From NCBI RefSeq assembly GCF_014356525.2, contig NC_052505.1:3138890-3202889 (forward strand): DNA of 64,000 nucleotides. The letters run 5' to 3'. This document shows positions 54,411 to 64,000 of this stretch, piece after piece. Position 1 is the stretch's first letter, and each line of letters starts with the position of its first letter. Both the position numbers and the translations under genes were made by a program. This DNA is from Nilaparvata lugens. Its lineage: Eukaryota > Arthropoda > Insecta > Hemiptera > Delphacidae. A model generated the notes under the pieces. That model was not told the DNA's origin. It worked only from the letters and a program-made list of their open reading frames with translations, and did no database searches.

Positions 54411-54882
54411 AAATAAGGAACAAGCCGCAAGCGTTTTTAGGCGGTTTTTCATTCGACAACCAAATCAGCTAATCGGAGAGCTTCATGTCCTGCCCACCGA
54501 CTCTAAATACGCCCTCCGACTCTAAATACGCCCACCGTCGTCTGAATACGCCCACCGACTCTAAATACGCCCACCGTCGTCTGAATACGCCCACCGTCGT
54601 CTGAATACGCCCACCGACTCTAAATACGCCCACCGTCGTCTGAATACGCTTGTAAAAACGCTCAATATGGCCTCGTCCTAAGCCACATGAAGCGTTTCCT
54701 GAGGCGTTTTTGCTCTGAAGGCGGAAGAGTCGGCAAGGCAGGAAGCTCCCCGATTGGCTGATTATTAGCTGATCCCTAACACTAACCCAATCATCTGGTA
54801 ATCAGCCAATCGGAGAGCTTCCCGCCCTACCAGCTCGTCCGCAAAAACGCCTGACAAAACACTCCATGAGGCTTGGCCCTTA
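54411..54882. mobile_element. MITE with about 20-bp minisatellite
   Basis: ATAAGGAACAAGCCGCAAGC and ATGAGGCTTGGCCCTTA are imperfect inverted ends. The interior (54496-54652) alternates GACTCTAAATACGCCCACC and GTCGTCTGAATACGCCCACC about eight times. CAGCCAATCGGAGAGCTTCC is mirrored by GGAAGCTCCCCGATTGGCTG. Confidence 0.75.
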
Positions 54883-54942
54883 GAATCTTTATTGGCCATT
54901 TTACAAACAGAGTTGCAGTAGGCTTCGTAAACTTGATACATA

Positions 54943-55262
54943 CCGTAATCAATTCAGTTCAATTCAATTCAGTTTATTTCCAAAAACATATTACACGAAT
55001 AAGAAATACAATATACAACATATTTTGGAATCCCCCTACTAGACTATCCATCTGTGTGTAGGGGGGGAGTTCCACTTTATACATAATAAGCTAAATCTGC
55101 TCATAGAAGTAAATAATAAAGAATACACTTATATTATGGATGTATTATTAATATTCTGATTATAAAATAGATAATATATGTGCTGATGTATATTTAAGAA
55201 TGAGTATGTAGGAATATGTATGTAGGAATAAGTATACTTAATACCTTGATTGATAAAAGAAT
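54943..55262 (-). mobile_element. LINE 3' UTR, minus strand
   Basis: AATTCAGTTCAATTCAATTC and AGTTTATTTCC: a TTGAA tail complement followed by a UTR-like stretch with GGGGGGAGTTCC. Confidence 0.55.
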
Positions 55263-55269
55263 AAATAAA

Positions 55270-57190
55270 GAAGAAATAACAATATTTTTTTGAAGACCGC
55301 AGTGGCAGGGATTCCAGAAATTCTCAGAAGAGAGAATGAAAAAAAAACATAAACCAGAAAGGCAAAACAGTCAAATCGGTTATATCAATGATAAAATAAA
55401 TACCAATCAATTGTCTGGAAACCTTGAAGTCGTGTTGGTCACCAAGCATAACGAGATTGGAGTAGTTCTTCTAATCAAACAAATATTTACACTATCGAGT
55501 CCCACAAGGGTCAGTTCTGGAGCCTTTGCTCTTCCTTATTTCAATAAATGACCTTTATTACTCAGTGAATGGTGGTGTTCTTCTTTTTGCCGAGCATGAT
55601 AGTATTGAGTCTGTAGAGAGCTGTATGATAGTGCTTCCCAGTGGTTTAGTGCAAATAGACTGGCCCTCAATGATGATATGACTCAGGAGCTAGTCTTTAG
55701 TCTCAATCCCCAGAATTCCGCCACAGATACTGTGAAACTGTTGGGGTTTTCCCTGGACAGTAAGTTGACGTAGGAGACTCATGTAGATCAACTATGCATG
55801 AGGCTCAGTAGGGTTGTGTTCTTGTTGAGGAGGCTTGTGGATTGTGTGCCTGACACTTTTGTGCGTCAGGCATACTTTGCCTTTTTTTCAGAGCCATGGA
55901 ACAATCCTATGGCGACATGTGACCAGTGTGGATAGGGTCCTGTTGCTGCAGAAGCGAGCGGTTAACCTAGCGCCGCAGTGCAGGATGGTTTCTCACAGCT
56001 TGGCGTTGTTGTCATTTGAGATGGGTGTCTGGCTTGGAAGTGTTTCGGCCGCATTGCAGGATGACTGTTAACAGTTGCCGGAAGATCAACAGCTGGGTTT
56101 TTTCGTTATTTTTCGTGATAGAGAAATTCTGATTGCAGATTCGTTCTCAGCGACCCCAAGTTTAGCCTGAAGGCTCAGAATGTCAACAATATTTTTAAAT
56201 AGTTAAAAATAATCATGAAAAGTCATTAATATGGTAGTACACCACGTTTCTGGAAACTTTTTACTGGTGACTGGAGTTATTATTGACACACAAAAATAAA
56301 AATAGTCGTGAGAAAGAAAACTGCTGATGAATGCGAATAAGACCGTCACTCCATTGTTCTACTGTCTCGGCTGCTTGGCTGAGCCTGGCTGGAGGGATCA
56401 AATAACCGACTGGATTGATCTTTCGTCTGTCCGCCAGGCGGAACTACGCCGACCATTGCTGGGTGGAAGATGTTACTGCGGCCGCTCGCATTCCCACCAA
56501 CGTTGCTATTACTTGCTGTCTCAGCGCCTAGTCCGAGTCAGACAAGCATCCAGCCTGCACTGCGGAGCTAGGTTTAGGGTTGTGGTGAGGGCTGGAAGGA
56601 TTGATCATTGTAAGCCACTGTTCATCTGGTTGAAAGTGATGACAGTCTTCAATCTCTATATATATGAGTGCTTGACGTTTGTGAAGAAAAATCTAGATTC
56701 ATTCACTTTAGCTAATGAAATTCATGGTCATGTAACAAGGAGAAACCAGAATATATTCCAGTTAAGAGTCAGATTGGAGCAAGCAAGTAGAAGCTTTCCC
56801 TCATCTGGTATTAGGTATTTTAATATGCTACCTAACGAAATAAGAAGCCTTGTGACTTTCAATAGAAGGTTGAAGTCATGGTTGATCTCCAACCCCTTCT
56901 ATTCTATTGATGAATTCAGGGAGGCCAACCTCAATTCGATGATTGCCAGCTCATCTGTACAGTAATTATTTTATCTACCTATTATATTCGCAAGTTAACC
57001 ACTTTACGTTTTTAGGCTATATTAATTTCATCTCTAAGGATTAAAACTTGAGTATTTTGCATGTATTATTATATCTCTAAGTTTAGTGCATCTGTGATAA
57101 TAATTTAAGTTGATAATTGTAATAATATGACTTATCTGTAATGACCTAGCCTAATGTACTTGATGTATTTTTTTGGCTGAAACAAATCAT
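55270..57190 (+). pseudogene. Jockey-like reverse transcriptase pseudogene
   Basis: Broken frames read VPQGSVLEPLLFLI (with changes), VLLFAEHDSIES in place of the FADD motif, ASQWFSANRLALNDDMTQEL, then LLGFSLDSKLT, then VFLLRRLVDCVPDTFVRQAY and LLLQKRAVNL. A later open frame (56327-56965) ends with LYIYECLTFVKKNLDSFTLA, then FNMLPNEIRSLVTFNRRLKS and FYSIDEF, the C-terminus; its first 80 codons are not RT-like. The catalytic YADD/FADD is FAEH, and stops abound, so it is dead. It probably ends near 57175. Confidence 0.8.
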
Positions 57191-57221
57191 TGAATCATAG
57201 GTAAATCATGAAAACAAACAG

Positions 57222-57315
57222 TGGCTAGAGTTGTAGCCGAACGGGTTGGTCTAGTCTCTAGTTGTAAGGTGTGTTAGAATTGCTAGCACCGCCTGGTTCG
57301 TGGTTCGAAAGTTTT
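57222..57315 (+). mobile_element. tRNA-derived SINE head
   Basis: GTAGCCGAACGGGTTGGTCT (A box) and GGTTCGTGGTTCGAAAG (B box) are spaced about 50 bases apart. The body is replaced downstream by a foldback. Confidence 0.6.
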
Positions 57316-57334
57316 ATATTGGACTGAGTCATTG

Positions 57335-57546
57335 TCAATATTGTAGAACCGTTCCATAATCAAATAAAAACACAAATATGTTGTCAAATTCTACACTGTT
57401 TTATTTGGTACACGACCATGGTTTTGTGACCACACCGGTCATATTTTCAAACTGACTGAAAATGTGACCGGTGTGGTCACGAAACCACGGTCGTATACCA
57501 AATAAAACCGTGTAGAATTTGACAACATATTTGTGTTTTTATTCAA
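57335..57546. mobile_element. Penelope-like foldback, family 3
   Basis: Arms of about 85 bp: AACACAAATATGTTGTCAAA.. and its mirror TTTGACAACATATTTGTGTT. The right arm contains CTGAAAATG-TGACC-GGTGT-GGTCA-CGAAAC, a stem and GAAA box as in families 1 and 2, followed by AAATAAAA and TTTGACAA. Confidence 0.65.
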
Positions 57547-57949
57547 TTAGTTTTATATTGTTTTTATTAATATTTTTAAGTATTCTGATTTTAAAGAGTA
57601 TCCAAGGTTAAATAAAAATCTCACTTATAGTCGTAGATTGTAAGGCTATTCACCTCAGAACCTTATTCAAATATCAATCTTATTTTCTATAAGTTTGACT
57701 ATGTATTGAATATCTTCCTTACAATCCCTATTCAGTGTTCAATTCGGTGTTGAGTTCATAAACCTGATCTTCTGTTCTATTATACAGTAGAAACTCTATA
57801 TAACTTGAGCTTGTATTATAATGTCACATTAATACTGTATTTCCCAGTAATCAGTGATGATTTTGTGAAATATTCTTATTTGATTTGTTTATCAACTTAT
57901 CTAAATTAAAAATTCATGATTTATATAATATATTTTGGACAGAAAATTG
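57547..57949. other. Intron stretch without recognised content
   Basis: AT-rich sequence; nothing identified. Confidence 0.5.
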
Positions 57950-58980
57950 GACAAAACTTATGAAGTAATAAACATAACCTATTTCTGTAGGCTACTATTT
58001 CTATTAAAGTTTGTGAAAGTTTTGGGCTTCAAGCCTTTTGTTCCTTTCCCAATCATTCATAATGGCCCATATGAATAAAACCAGAGTAAATGCTCATGAG
58101 CAAAAGCATTGAGCATTAGGTTTTGCTCATGAGCAAAAGGTAGAAGCAAAAGCATTTGCTCATTTTGATATGAATAAGCTTTACCTTATACTCTTACCTT
58201 ATGCTCCTGAACTCTGGAGCAAAAGCTCACGTATTTTAAAGATTTTTCATCAGCTGATTCGCTTTTGTAGCCTTAATTTGTATTTATAGCTCACGGAAGC
58301 GCTAAATATGCAAACAGGGGGCACCGCTTGTGTTTGCGTCGTCTGCTCTGTTTTCTATTTATGAATAGAGTTTTAGGTTAGTTTAGTTTAGAATTTTGAA
58401 ATAATAGCGTGAAAAAATGTCATCTCTATAATAATCTTCAGCATATTCTTATAATATCAATAGCCTTCTTATAATCGTCTACACTCTCTTATTCTTAAAT
58501 GCCTATTTCCTATTTTGTGATGGCTATCTTTATAACAGGTAGCTTTTGTATTTATTCTTTTGTAGGAATAATGGTGATATATATCATGGTTGAATCTAAA
58601 AAGAGTTTTATAGTTCTACACTATTGTTGTGATAGTATCTGGTATAGTTTCCTCTTCCTCATACGAATTAGTTGAGCCATTTTACCATGAGCAAAAGGTG
58701 ATAAGCTGCTCTAGACTAGACTCACCTTTTTTGAAGCATTTGCTTCAAAAGTTGAGCAAATGCTCTAGTTTATTCATACAATTTTGAGCAAAAGCTTTTA
58801 CTTTTGAGCAAAATGCTCAAACTATTTTTTTGATAAGTATGAGCGAAAGGTTTTGCTCACGTTCATTCATAGAAAATGAAGCAAATGCTCCATATTTTAG
58901 AAGTATGAGCAAATGCTCAACTTTATTCATATGGCCCAATGAGTTGAGAATGATATAGTATATATTAATGTATAAATAAA
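57950..58980 (+). mobile_element. Stem-loop retroelement tail split by a TIR element
   Basis: The retroelement part is 57950-58062 (AGTTTTGGGCTTCAAGCCTT) and 58937-58980 (AAATAAATGAATA tail). The inserted TIR element (58063-58936) has TGGCCCATATGAATAAA and TTTATTCATATGGCCCA ends and many TTTGCTCATGAGCAAA-type palindromes. Confidence 0.75.
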
Positions 58981-59096
58981 TGAATACTACTGAGCTATGC
59001 TTGATTATGTAGCTCTTTTGTAATACAATGAATTCTATAAAAACACTTTATTTTTTATAAATAAAGGGTACTTCAAGATTTTTATATTGTTTTTAT

Positions 59097-60141
59097 TACT
59101 TTCCTTGCCCCATTACCATAGGTAAGGAAAGTATTGCTTTCCGAAAAAAATTAAGGTACCCCAATTTCTAAATTTCTTTACGTTTCAAGGTCCCCTGAGT
59201 CCAAAAAACTGGATTTAGGGTATTGGTCTGTATGTGTGTGTGTGTGTGTATTTGCTGCGTACACATATTCGTGCTTCCAACCCGCACCGAGCACGCTCCT
59301 CCCTCGTACCGCCCTCGTACCACCATCGAACCACAGTCACACCGCCCACGCACCCATCATGAACGTTACGGAAGATGGTAGATCTTCTCGCGTTCCCCGG
59401 TCGAACCACTGTTGCTCGCCGGTCGATCATCAATCGCTCTGCTGGAGTGACTTTCGGTTGCGGAGCAGAGCGACAGTCTGTACGCACCTTATGAGTGTAT
59501 GTGCGTCTGTGTACACGATATCTCATCTCCCAATTAACGGAATGACTTGAAATTTGGAACTTAAGGTCCTTCCACTATAAGGATCCGACACGAACAATTT
59601 CGATCAAATACAATTCAAGATGGCGGCTAAAACGGCGAAAATATTGTCAAAAACAGGGTTTTTCGTGATTTTCTCGGAAACGGCTCCAACGATTTTGATC
59701 AAATTCATACCTAAAATAGTCATCGATAAGCTCTATCAACTGCCACAAGTCCCATTTCAGGAGCTCCGCCCCATCATTGCAGATATATTCCCAATTATCA
59801 GGCTTCAGATACAATTGAAACAAAAAAAATCAAGTGGAGTAGATTGAGCATGAAAATCTCTACAATTAATGTTCAGTAACATTTTCACCTAAATTAGAAA
59901 TAAGCTTTAAATTCGAGAAAATGTGATTATTCAATTGCAAATTATTGTTGATTCTATTAAATCATTCACTATGAAGAGATAGCAGACTTCATGTGTGTCT
60001 CCAGCGTTATTGCCCTGTCACCAGCTGGCTCAAATCTTTGAATAGTAGACTTGAGATGCGCGGGAACACTAGCGTCGGGTGATCAATTTTCATAACGGCA
60101 AGGAAAGTTGTGTGAGTGTGCCACACCAGATTTTTATTTTA
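59097..60141 (+). mobile_element. GGCAAGGAAAGT-family element, copy 4, with GC-rich insert
   Basis: The standard ends are present; the GT tract (59231-59249) is interrupted by a 240-bp GC-rich insert (59250-59490) whose ends TGCGTACA and TGTACGCA are inverted. The element ends 22 bases before exon 14. Confidence 0.85.
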
Positions 60142-60162
60142 ATGAATTCTATTCTTCTCCAG

Positions 60163-60285
60163 GTGTGATGCTCCATTATGATGACGCAACTCTCAAAGAC
60201 CTGTACTTTCTGGATCCTCAATGGCTGTGTGATATGTTGGCTCATGTAGTAACAATTCGAGAAATCAATCCGTTTGCTAGAACAG
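60163..60285 (+). CDS. Lrrk: Lrrk exon 14 of window: COR domain
   Basis: The acceptor is ATTCTTCTCCAG and the donor ACAG|GTAGGT; two bases complete Gly and one carries over. It encodes VMLHYDDATLKDLYFLDPQW, then LCDMLAHVVTIREINPFART. GVMLHYDD..LKDLYFLDPQWL is one of the most conserved parts of COR (LRRK2: GVLLHF...LSNIVFLDPQWL). The acceptor lies only 22 bases after a transposable element end, so the polypyrimidine tract is in unique sequence but the branch point may be in the element. Confidence 0.96.
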
Positions 60286-60370
60286 GTAGGTTCTTTTTCA
60301 AATTTCCAAACTGAAATGATGATTTGCAGATTATAATAGTTGTAAAAAATATGAAATATTCACTCTTATT

Positions 60371-61345
60371 AAATGAAAAAGACTAAGAAATTGTCAAAAA
60401 ACCACAGATTTATTGATAGTTAGAAAGACCAGTTTCGGTTATTACACCATTGTCAATCTCTGATAATCTAAACTTCACAAAAAGTGAAATATATGACTTA
60501 TCAAGTTGTATCTCTCATAGTCTTGAAATTGAAATTATCTTTATTCTTCTTCTTAGAAATTAATCAATATGAATAATTACCACAATATCAACTTCTCAAC
60601 TACACAAAAAAGTGGAATATTCACTAAACCGGCCGTAAGAAATTGTCAAAAAACCACGGATTTATTGCTACTTAGAAAGACCGGTTTCGGTTATTACACC
60701 ATTGTCAATCTCTGGAGTTTATCAGAGGTTAGCTGAGTTTATCAGAGATTGACAATGGTGTAATAACAGAAACCGGTCTTTCTAAGTAGCAATAAATCTG
60801 TGGTTTTTTGACAATTTCTTAGGGCCGGTTTATTGAATATTTCACTTTTTTGTGTAGTTGAGAAGTTGATATTGTGGTAATTATTCATATTGAATGAAAA
60901 AGACTAGGGGCCGGTTTCCGAGCTCGGGATTTAGCTAAGTCCTAGACTTTGAACATCCGGAGTCAGAAAATTGGCTTTCCAAAACGGGGCGTAGTCGCAG
61001 TCATTGTCAAAGTCACGTTTGAATTAAATTTCGAAAAACTAGAAAATTGAACACAAAATCAAATAAAGAGAAAATAGTGTAAAGTTTCAGCTATTTTGAA
61101 TTATTTAGGAATGTCTAATTTCGTCAAGGAAAAACGTTTCCAATTATAGAGATGAGCAAAAAAAAAACTAGGACTACTGTTATAAAAGCTGCGACTACGC
61201 CTCATTTGGAAAACCAATTTTCTGACTCCAGCTGTTTAAAGTCTAGGACTTAGCTAAATCCCGAGCTCGGAAACCGGCCCCTAGTCTTTTTCATTCAATA
61301 TGAATAATTACCACAATATCAACTTCTCAACTATACAAAAGTGAA
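60371..61345. repeat. Cluster of nested palindromes (Penelope-like family 2 and a MITE)
   Basis: 60371-60610 is one family 2 copy interrupted by unique sequence at 60470-60560; 60625-60845 is a foldback of the same arms; the outer TCAATATGAATAATTACCAC..AACTACAC arm occurs three times (60570, 60850 reversed, 61295). A MITE with ends AGGGGCCGGTTTCCGAGCTC (60905) and GAGCTCGGAAACCGGCCCCT (61263-61282) sits exactly at the centre of the second palindrome. Confidence 0.8.
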
Positions 61346-61573
61346 ATATTCTCTCACTGACTGGAGCATGCTTTCGAATCGTAGGTTATTTTTTAAAAAG
61401 TGTCCTATGTCAATAGTGATTTATATTTCAAGATTTTTATAATTTCATACATTAAAAATTCAGAAGAGGTCGACTTTCCTATTGCAATCTCTCATGTATA
61501 ATTTTATATATTGTTCATTATGGTATGTCATTTGATTGTTCGTTTTTTTAAGTATCGAACATGATATGAATAA

Positions 61574-62617
61574 GGCCCTTTGCACACTGGCCCACCATGG
61601 AAGCGCTCCCACGGAAGCTTCCATGGAAGCGCCACCATCAAAATTTGATAGCATTGCACACTACAGCCACCACCACGCAGCCACCGATTGACTCATCACT
61701 CCAGTTCACTAGTTAACTCATGATCAGTTGAAGATTGGACGTGAAAAAAGCAGGACTATTAGCATATGTTGAATAATAATTAATAATGCTCAAGAAAAGT
61801 GGTTATATAACTAACCAAATTCATATTCTATGAGGTTATGTTTTTCAATGAAAAGATTTACCAGCTCCCTCCAAGAATTTTTCTTCACATCTCGGTCTGC
61901 ATATAATTTTGAAGACATGTTCCATATAGCTGGTCTGCTTTCAACTTCAAGAATGAACTTTTCTGTATCAATTTTTAAAAAAATCAGCTGATAGTTGCAG
62001 TGATAGTAGTTTTAATTTTTCTGCTCAAAAATTTCAAGTTTATTTCAATATTATTGAAACTTTCGGATTGTTTAGTGTTATTTCCGGCTCTTATCAACCC
62101 TTCGAAATTCAAAATTCATCAGTCATATCTCGAATACGTATTCTCTGAGTGTTAATCTTTGGTGAAAACAGAAATTTTAAACTTAACCTCACTTTGGACT
62201 ATTTATGTGCCAAAATCAAAGAATTGAAGAAGTTTTGGGCAATTGCCTGTTTCTCTTTCCAAATATCGTGTTTGTGACTGTTCTAATAAATAAATAAATT
62301 TGTTCACTATTCATTACGACGACTTCAACAGACAACTATTCTGAACTCGATTTGAATTGAAACTGAACTGGATATGGTTTTCTGGTGGCTGGTAGATGGT
62401 GGCTCTAGTGTACAATGACAGTTAATACTCAATGGTATGACGTGGTGGCGCGACAGTCTGGTGGCGACACAAAATCGGCGGCTCGAGCCACCACATTCCT
62501 GGAAGCTCGGCTGGTGACCGGTGGCTGGAGGCTCAGTGACAGATAAGAGACAATGCTACCACGTGGTGGCGCTTCCGTGGAAGCGCTTCCATTGTGGCTC
62601 AGTGTGCAAAGGGCGTA
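61574..62617. mobile_element. TIR element (GCCCTTTGCACACTG ends)
   Basis: GGCCCTTTGCACACTGGCCC and GGCTCAGTGTGCAAAGGGCG are inverted, with GGAAGCGC motifs next to both. CCACCACG-type motifs recur. A stem-loop retroelement is nested at 62095-62300 (TTTTGGGCAATTGCCTGTTT, AAATAAATAAATT). Confidence 0.8.
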
Positions 62618-62749
62618 ATTTCGGAAGTTGATTTATCAGGAACTGGTCTCTAATGAAGAATTACTCACTGGCTTAGATAGGAGACTAGCTAAAGCACTAT
62701 CCAATGATAGGCGGCTTGAAGAACGTGGTTGGGTAATATTGTTTAGTAT

Positions 62750-62950
62750 TGTGTAGTCCACCTTATAATGAAAGTGAAGAAAGGTGAGAGAACAGCCGAC
62801 TCTCTGCCATGCCACTGCCTTCTATAGAATATACCTGATACAGGCAAATATGATTTTGTAATATCAAATGTTTATTCTTGTTTAAAAAAATCAATTATAT
62901 TCTATCGCATAATAATATTATTATTGTCACTGTATAATAATCATTTCAAA
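62750..62950 (+). repeat. MITE family Y, divergent left half
   Basis: TAGTCCACCTTATAATGAAA, then AAAGGTGAGAGAACAGCCGA, CTTCTATAGAATATACCTGA: like 2990-3130 but about 20 per cent diverged. Confidence 0.65.
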
Positions 62951-62966
62951 TATCCAATGAAAGCTA

Positions 62967-63215
62967 TATAAATAAAACTAAGGACTTCTGCTACTGCAAA
63001 TATTGACCAAAGAACTGAACAGCAGAAGGAAATTTGATGAATGAAACTGTCCAAAACTTGCACCCAGACCAATCTTTCATCTTTGATTATTATTGTCATG
63101 GTTTTTATTATTAGCGTATGGCTTTGAAAGGTGGGGAGACCCAAGGGTAGTTACACCTCGCCGTATATAGTCCAAAGTTCCCTAATGGGAAACCGGACAC
63201 TAAGGTTATAGTCAG
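62967..63215 (+). repeat. Degenerate copy of the 6182-6480 module pair
   Basis: GACTTCTGCTACTGCAAATA and later TATGGCTTTGAAAGGTGGGG match the order seen at 6233 and 6315. Confidence 0.5.
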
Positions 63216-63392
63216 CACAATACTTTAAATTTACACTTTTCACTTCGGAATAGAGTTCATTTTGATGTTAAAAAGTCCAAACATACATTGTCATGGAGAT
63301 GATTATCATGATAATGTCGATAATGATTATGATTATAATGATCGCATGATGATTATTTCATCATGGTGATGATTATGATTATCTTGAGATTA

Positions 63393-63750
63393 CTATAGTG
63401 AGGTCCACGTTATAATGGTAGTGTCTGATTAGCAATGGTATTGTTATCCTTGTCTATCATTCAACAATGCAGATAGCGCTATCTCTGTCTCGCTTTGCTC
63501 TGTTGCCAGTTCGTCTTTTAACAATGTAGAATTGATAATTTACTTACAAAATATTTCATCTTAATTATGAAAATTCATTATGAAGTTATTGAAAAATATA
63601 ATTGATCATTTTAAACGAGAATGAACAGTTAATATTCATCAATAAACCTGAATCAGCTACCGCCTATAGAAGGCATTGACAAGACAGAGGATCTGCAACG
63701 TTGTTCTACTATCTTTCTCTATTGCCATTACAACGTAGACCTTACTATAG
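63393..63750. mobile_element. MITE family Y, full copy
   Basis: CTATAGTGAGGTCCACGTTA and TACAACGTAGACCTTACTATAG-like right end; a GAT/ATG-rich simple repeat (63295-63390) precedes it. Confidence 0.85.
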
Positions 63751-63874
63751 ATGCATGATACAGATCTGATAATATAGCTTGCAACGTGAAATATTTTGAC
63801 TTTGCTCCGTCAAAAATTCACACTACTTTGTACTATAAAAACTAGTGTTCTATTTGTGACATTCTTGAATCTAG

Positions 63875-64000
63875 GTGTGATGAAACTAGACGACTTGAAG
63901 CACGTATTCAAATCGTCGAATCTGGGACCAGTGGATACGCGGGGCTACATTGTCAATCTGCTGAACAAATTCGAGGTGGCACTCACGTGGGACAACCGCA
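63875..64000 (+). CDS. Lrrk: Lrrk exon 15 of window: COR domain, continues beyond window
   Basis: The acceptor is TTCTTGAATCTAG; two bases complete Gly. It encodes VMKLDDLKHVFKSSNLGPVD, then TRGYIVNLLNKFEVALTWDN, R and runs off the window end with no donor seen. G.MKL.DL..VF......Y...LLNKFEVAL is the conserved COR step (LRRK2: GIISRRDVEKFLS.., FLELMERFEIAL). The Leu-Leu-..-Phe-Glu-..-Leu helix is typical. The remaining COR, the kinase and WD40-like parts must lie downstream. Confidence 0.95.

Noticed and set aside
56327..56965. 212-codon open frame as a host gene
   Set aside because: Its second half is a reverse transcriptase C-terminus and it stands inside LINE debris.

Overview
The window is a 64 kb slice of an insect nuclear genome. 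It is AT-rich, its genes are split by long GT-AG introns, and its introns are filled with LINEs, tRNA-derived SINEs, Helitrons, Tc1/mariner, PIF/Harbinger-like and P-like elements and many MITEs. The repeat mixture would suit a hemipteran such as a planthopper, but the sequence alone does not prove the species.

One host gene runs along the + strand through the whole window: a ROCO/LRRK-family protein kinase (arthropod Lrrk, the LRRK1/LRRK2 orthologue group). Fifteen exons can be placed between 2711 and 64000, and their splice phases agree from one exon to the next (about 2.5 kb of coding sequence, about 828 codons, roughly 4 per cent of the window). Exons 1-7 (2711-27694) encode leucine-rich repeats interrupted by a Ser-rich and an acidic insert. 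Exons 8-12 (36294-53141) encode the Roc GTPase domain, with P-loop GVQGIGKTS, switch I TVGVDIGDW, DFGGQ and GTHYD. Exons 13-15 (54162-64000) encode the first part of the COR domain. The 5' exons and the rest of COR, the kinase and the C-terminus lie outside the window.

The remaining sequence is intronic and almost entirely repeats. 1-2.7 kb: LINE tail and a 1.9 kb TIR element. 2.9-9.5 kb: MITEs, foldbacks and transposase debris. 10.5-14.1 kb: a decayed duplicate of exon 4, a TIR element, a Penelope-like foldback and a complete rosa-type (DD41D) mariner. 14.4-15.9 kb: a P-like element with a THAP remnant. 16.3-19.4 kb: two Helitrons. 20.7-27.5 kb: TIR elements, a LINE, a SINE and a third Helitron. 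28.3-35.8 kb: nested TIR elements, a 141-bp tandem repeat and a nearly full-length LINE on the minus strand. 36.6-41.3 kb: a Harbinger element splitting a tandem copy of an exon end, then a TIR element carrying a nested insertion flanked by a 140-bp duplication. 45.3-47.0 kb: a 20-unit 86-bp hairpin satellite. 48-63.8 kb: LINE and SINE remnants, foldbacks and a palindrome cluster.

No gene other than Lrrk is supported; every other protein-like stretch is a transposon product or its remnant. The points most worth a second look are the hairpin satellite, the hammerhead-like foldback families, the duplicated exon ends, the 140-bp target duplication, and the shared 3' stem-loop of many short retroelements.
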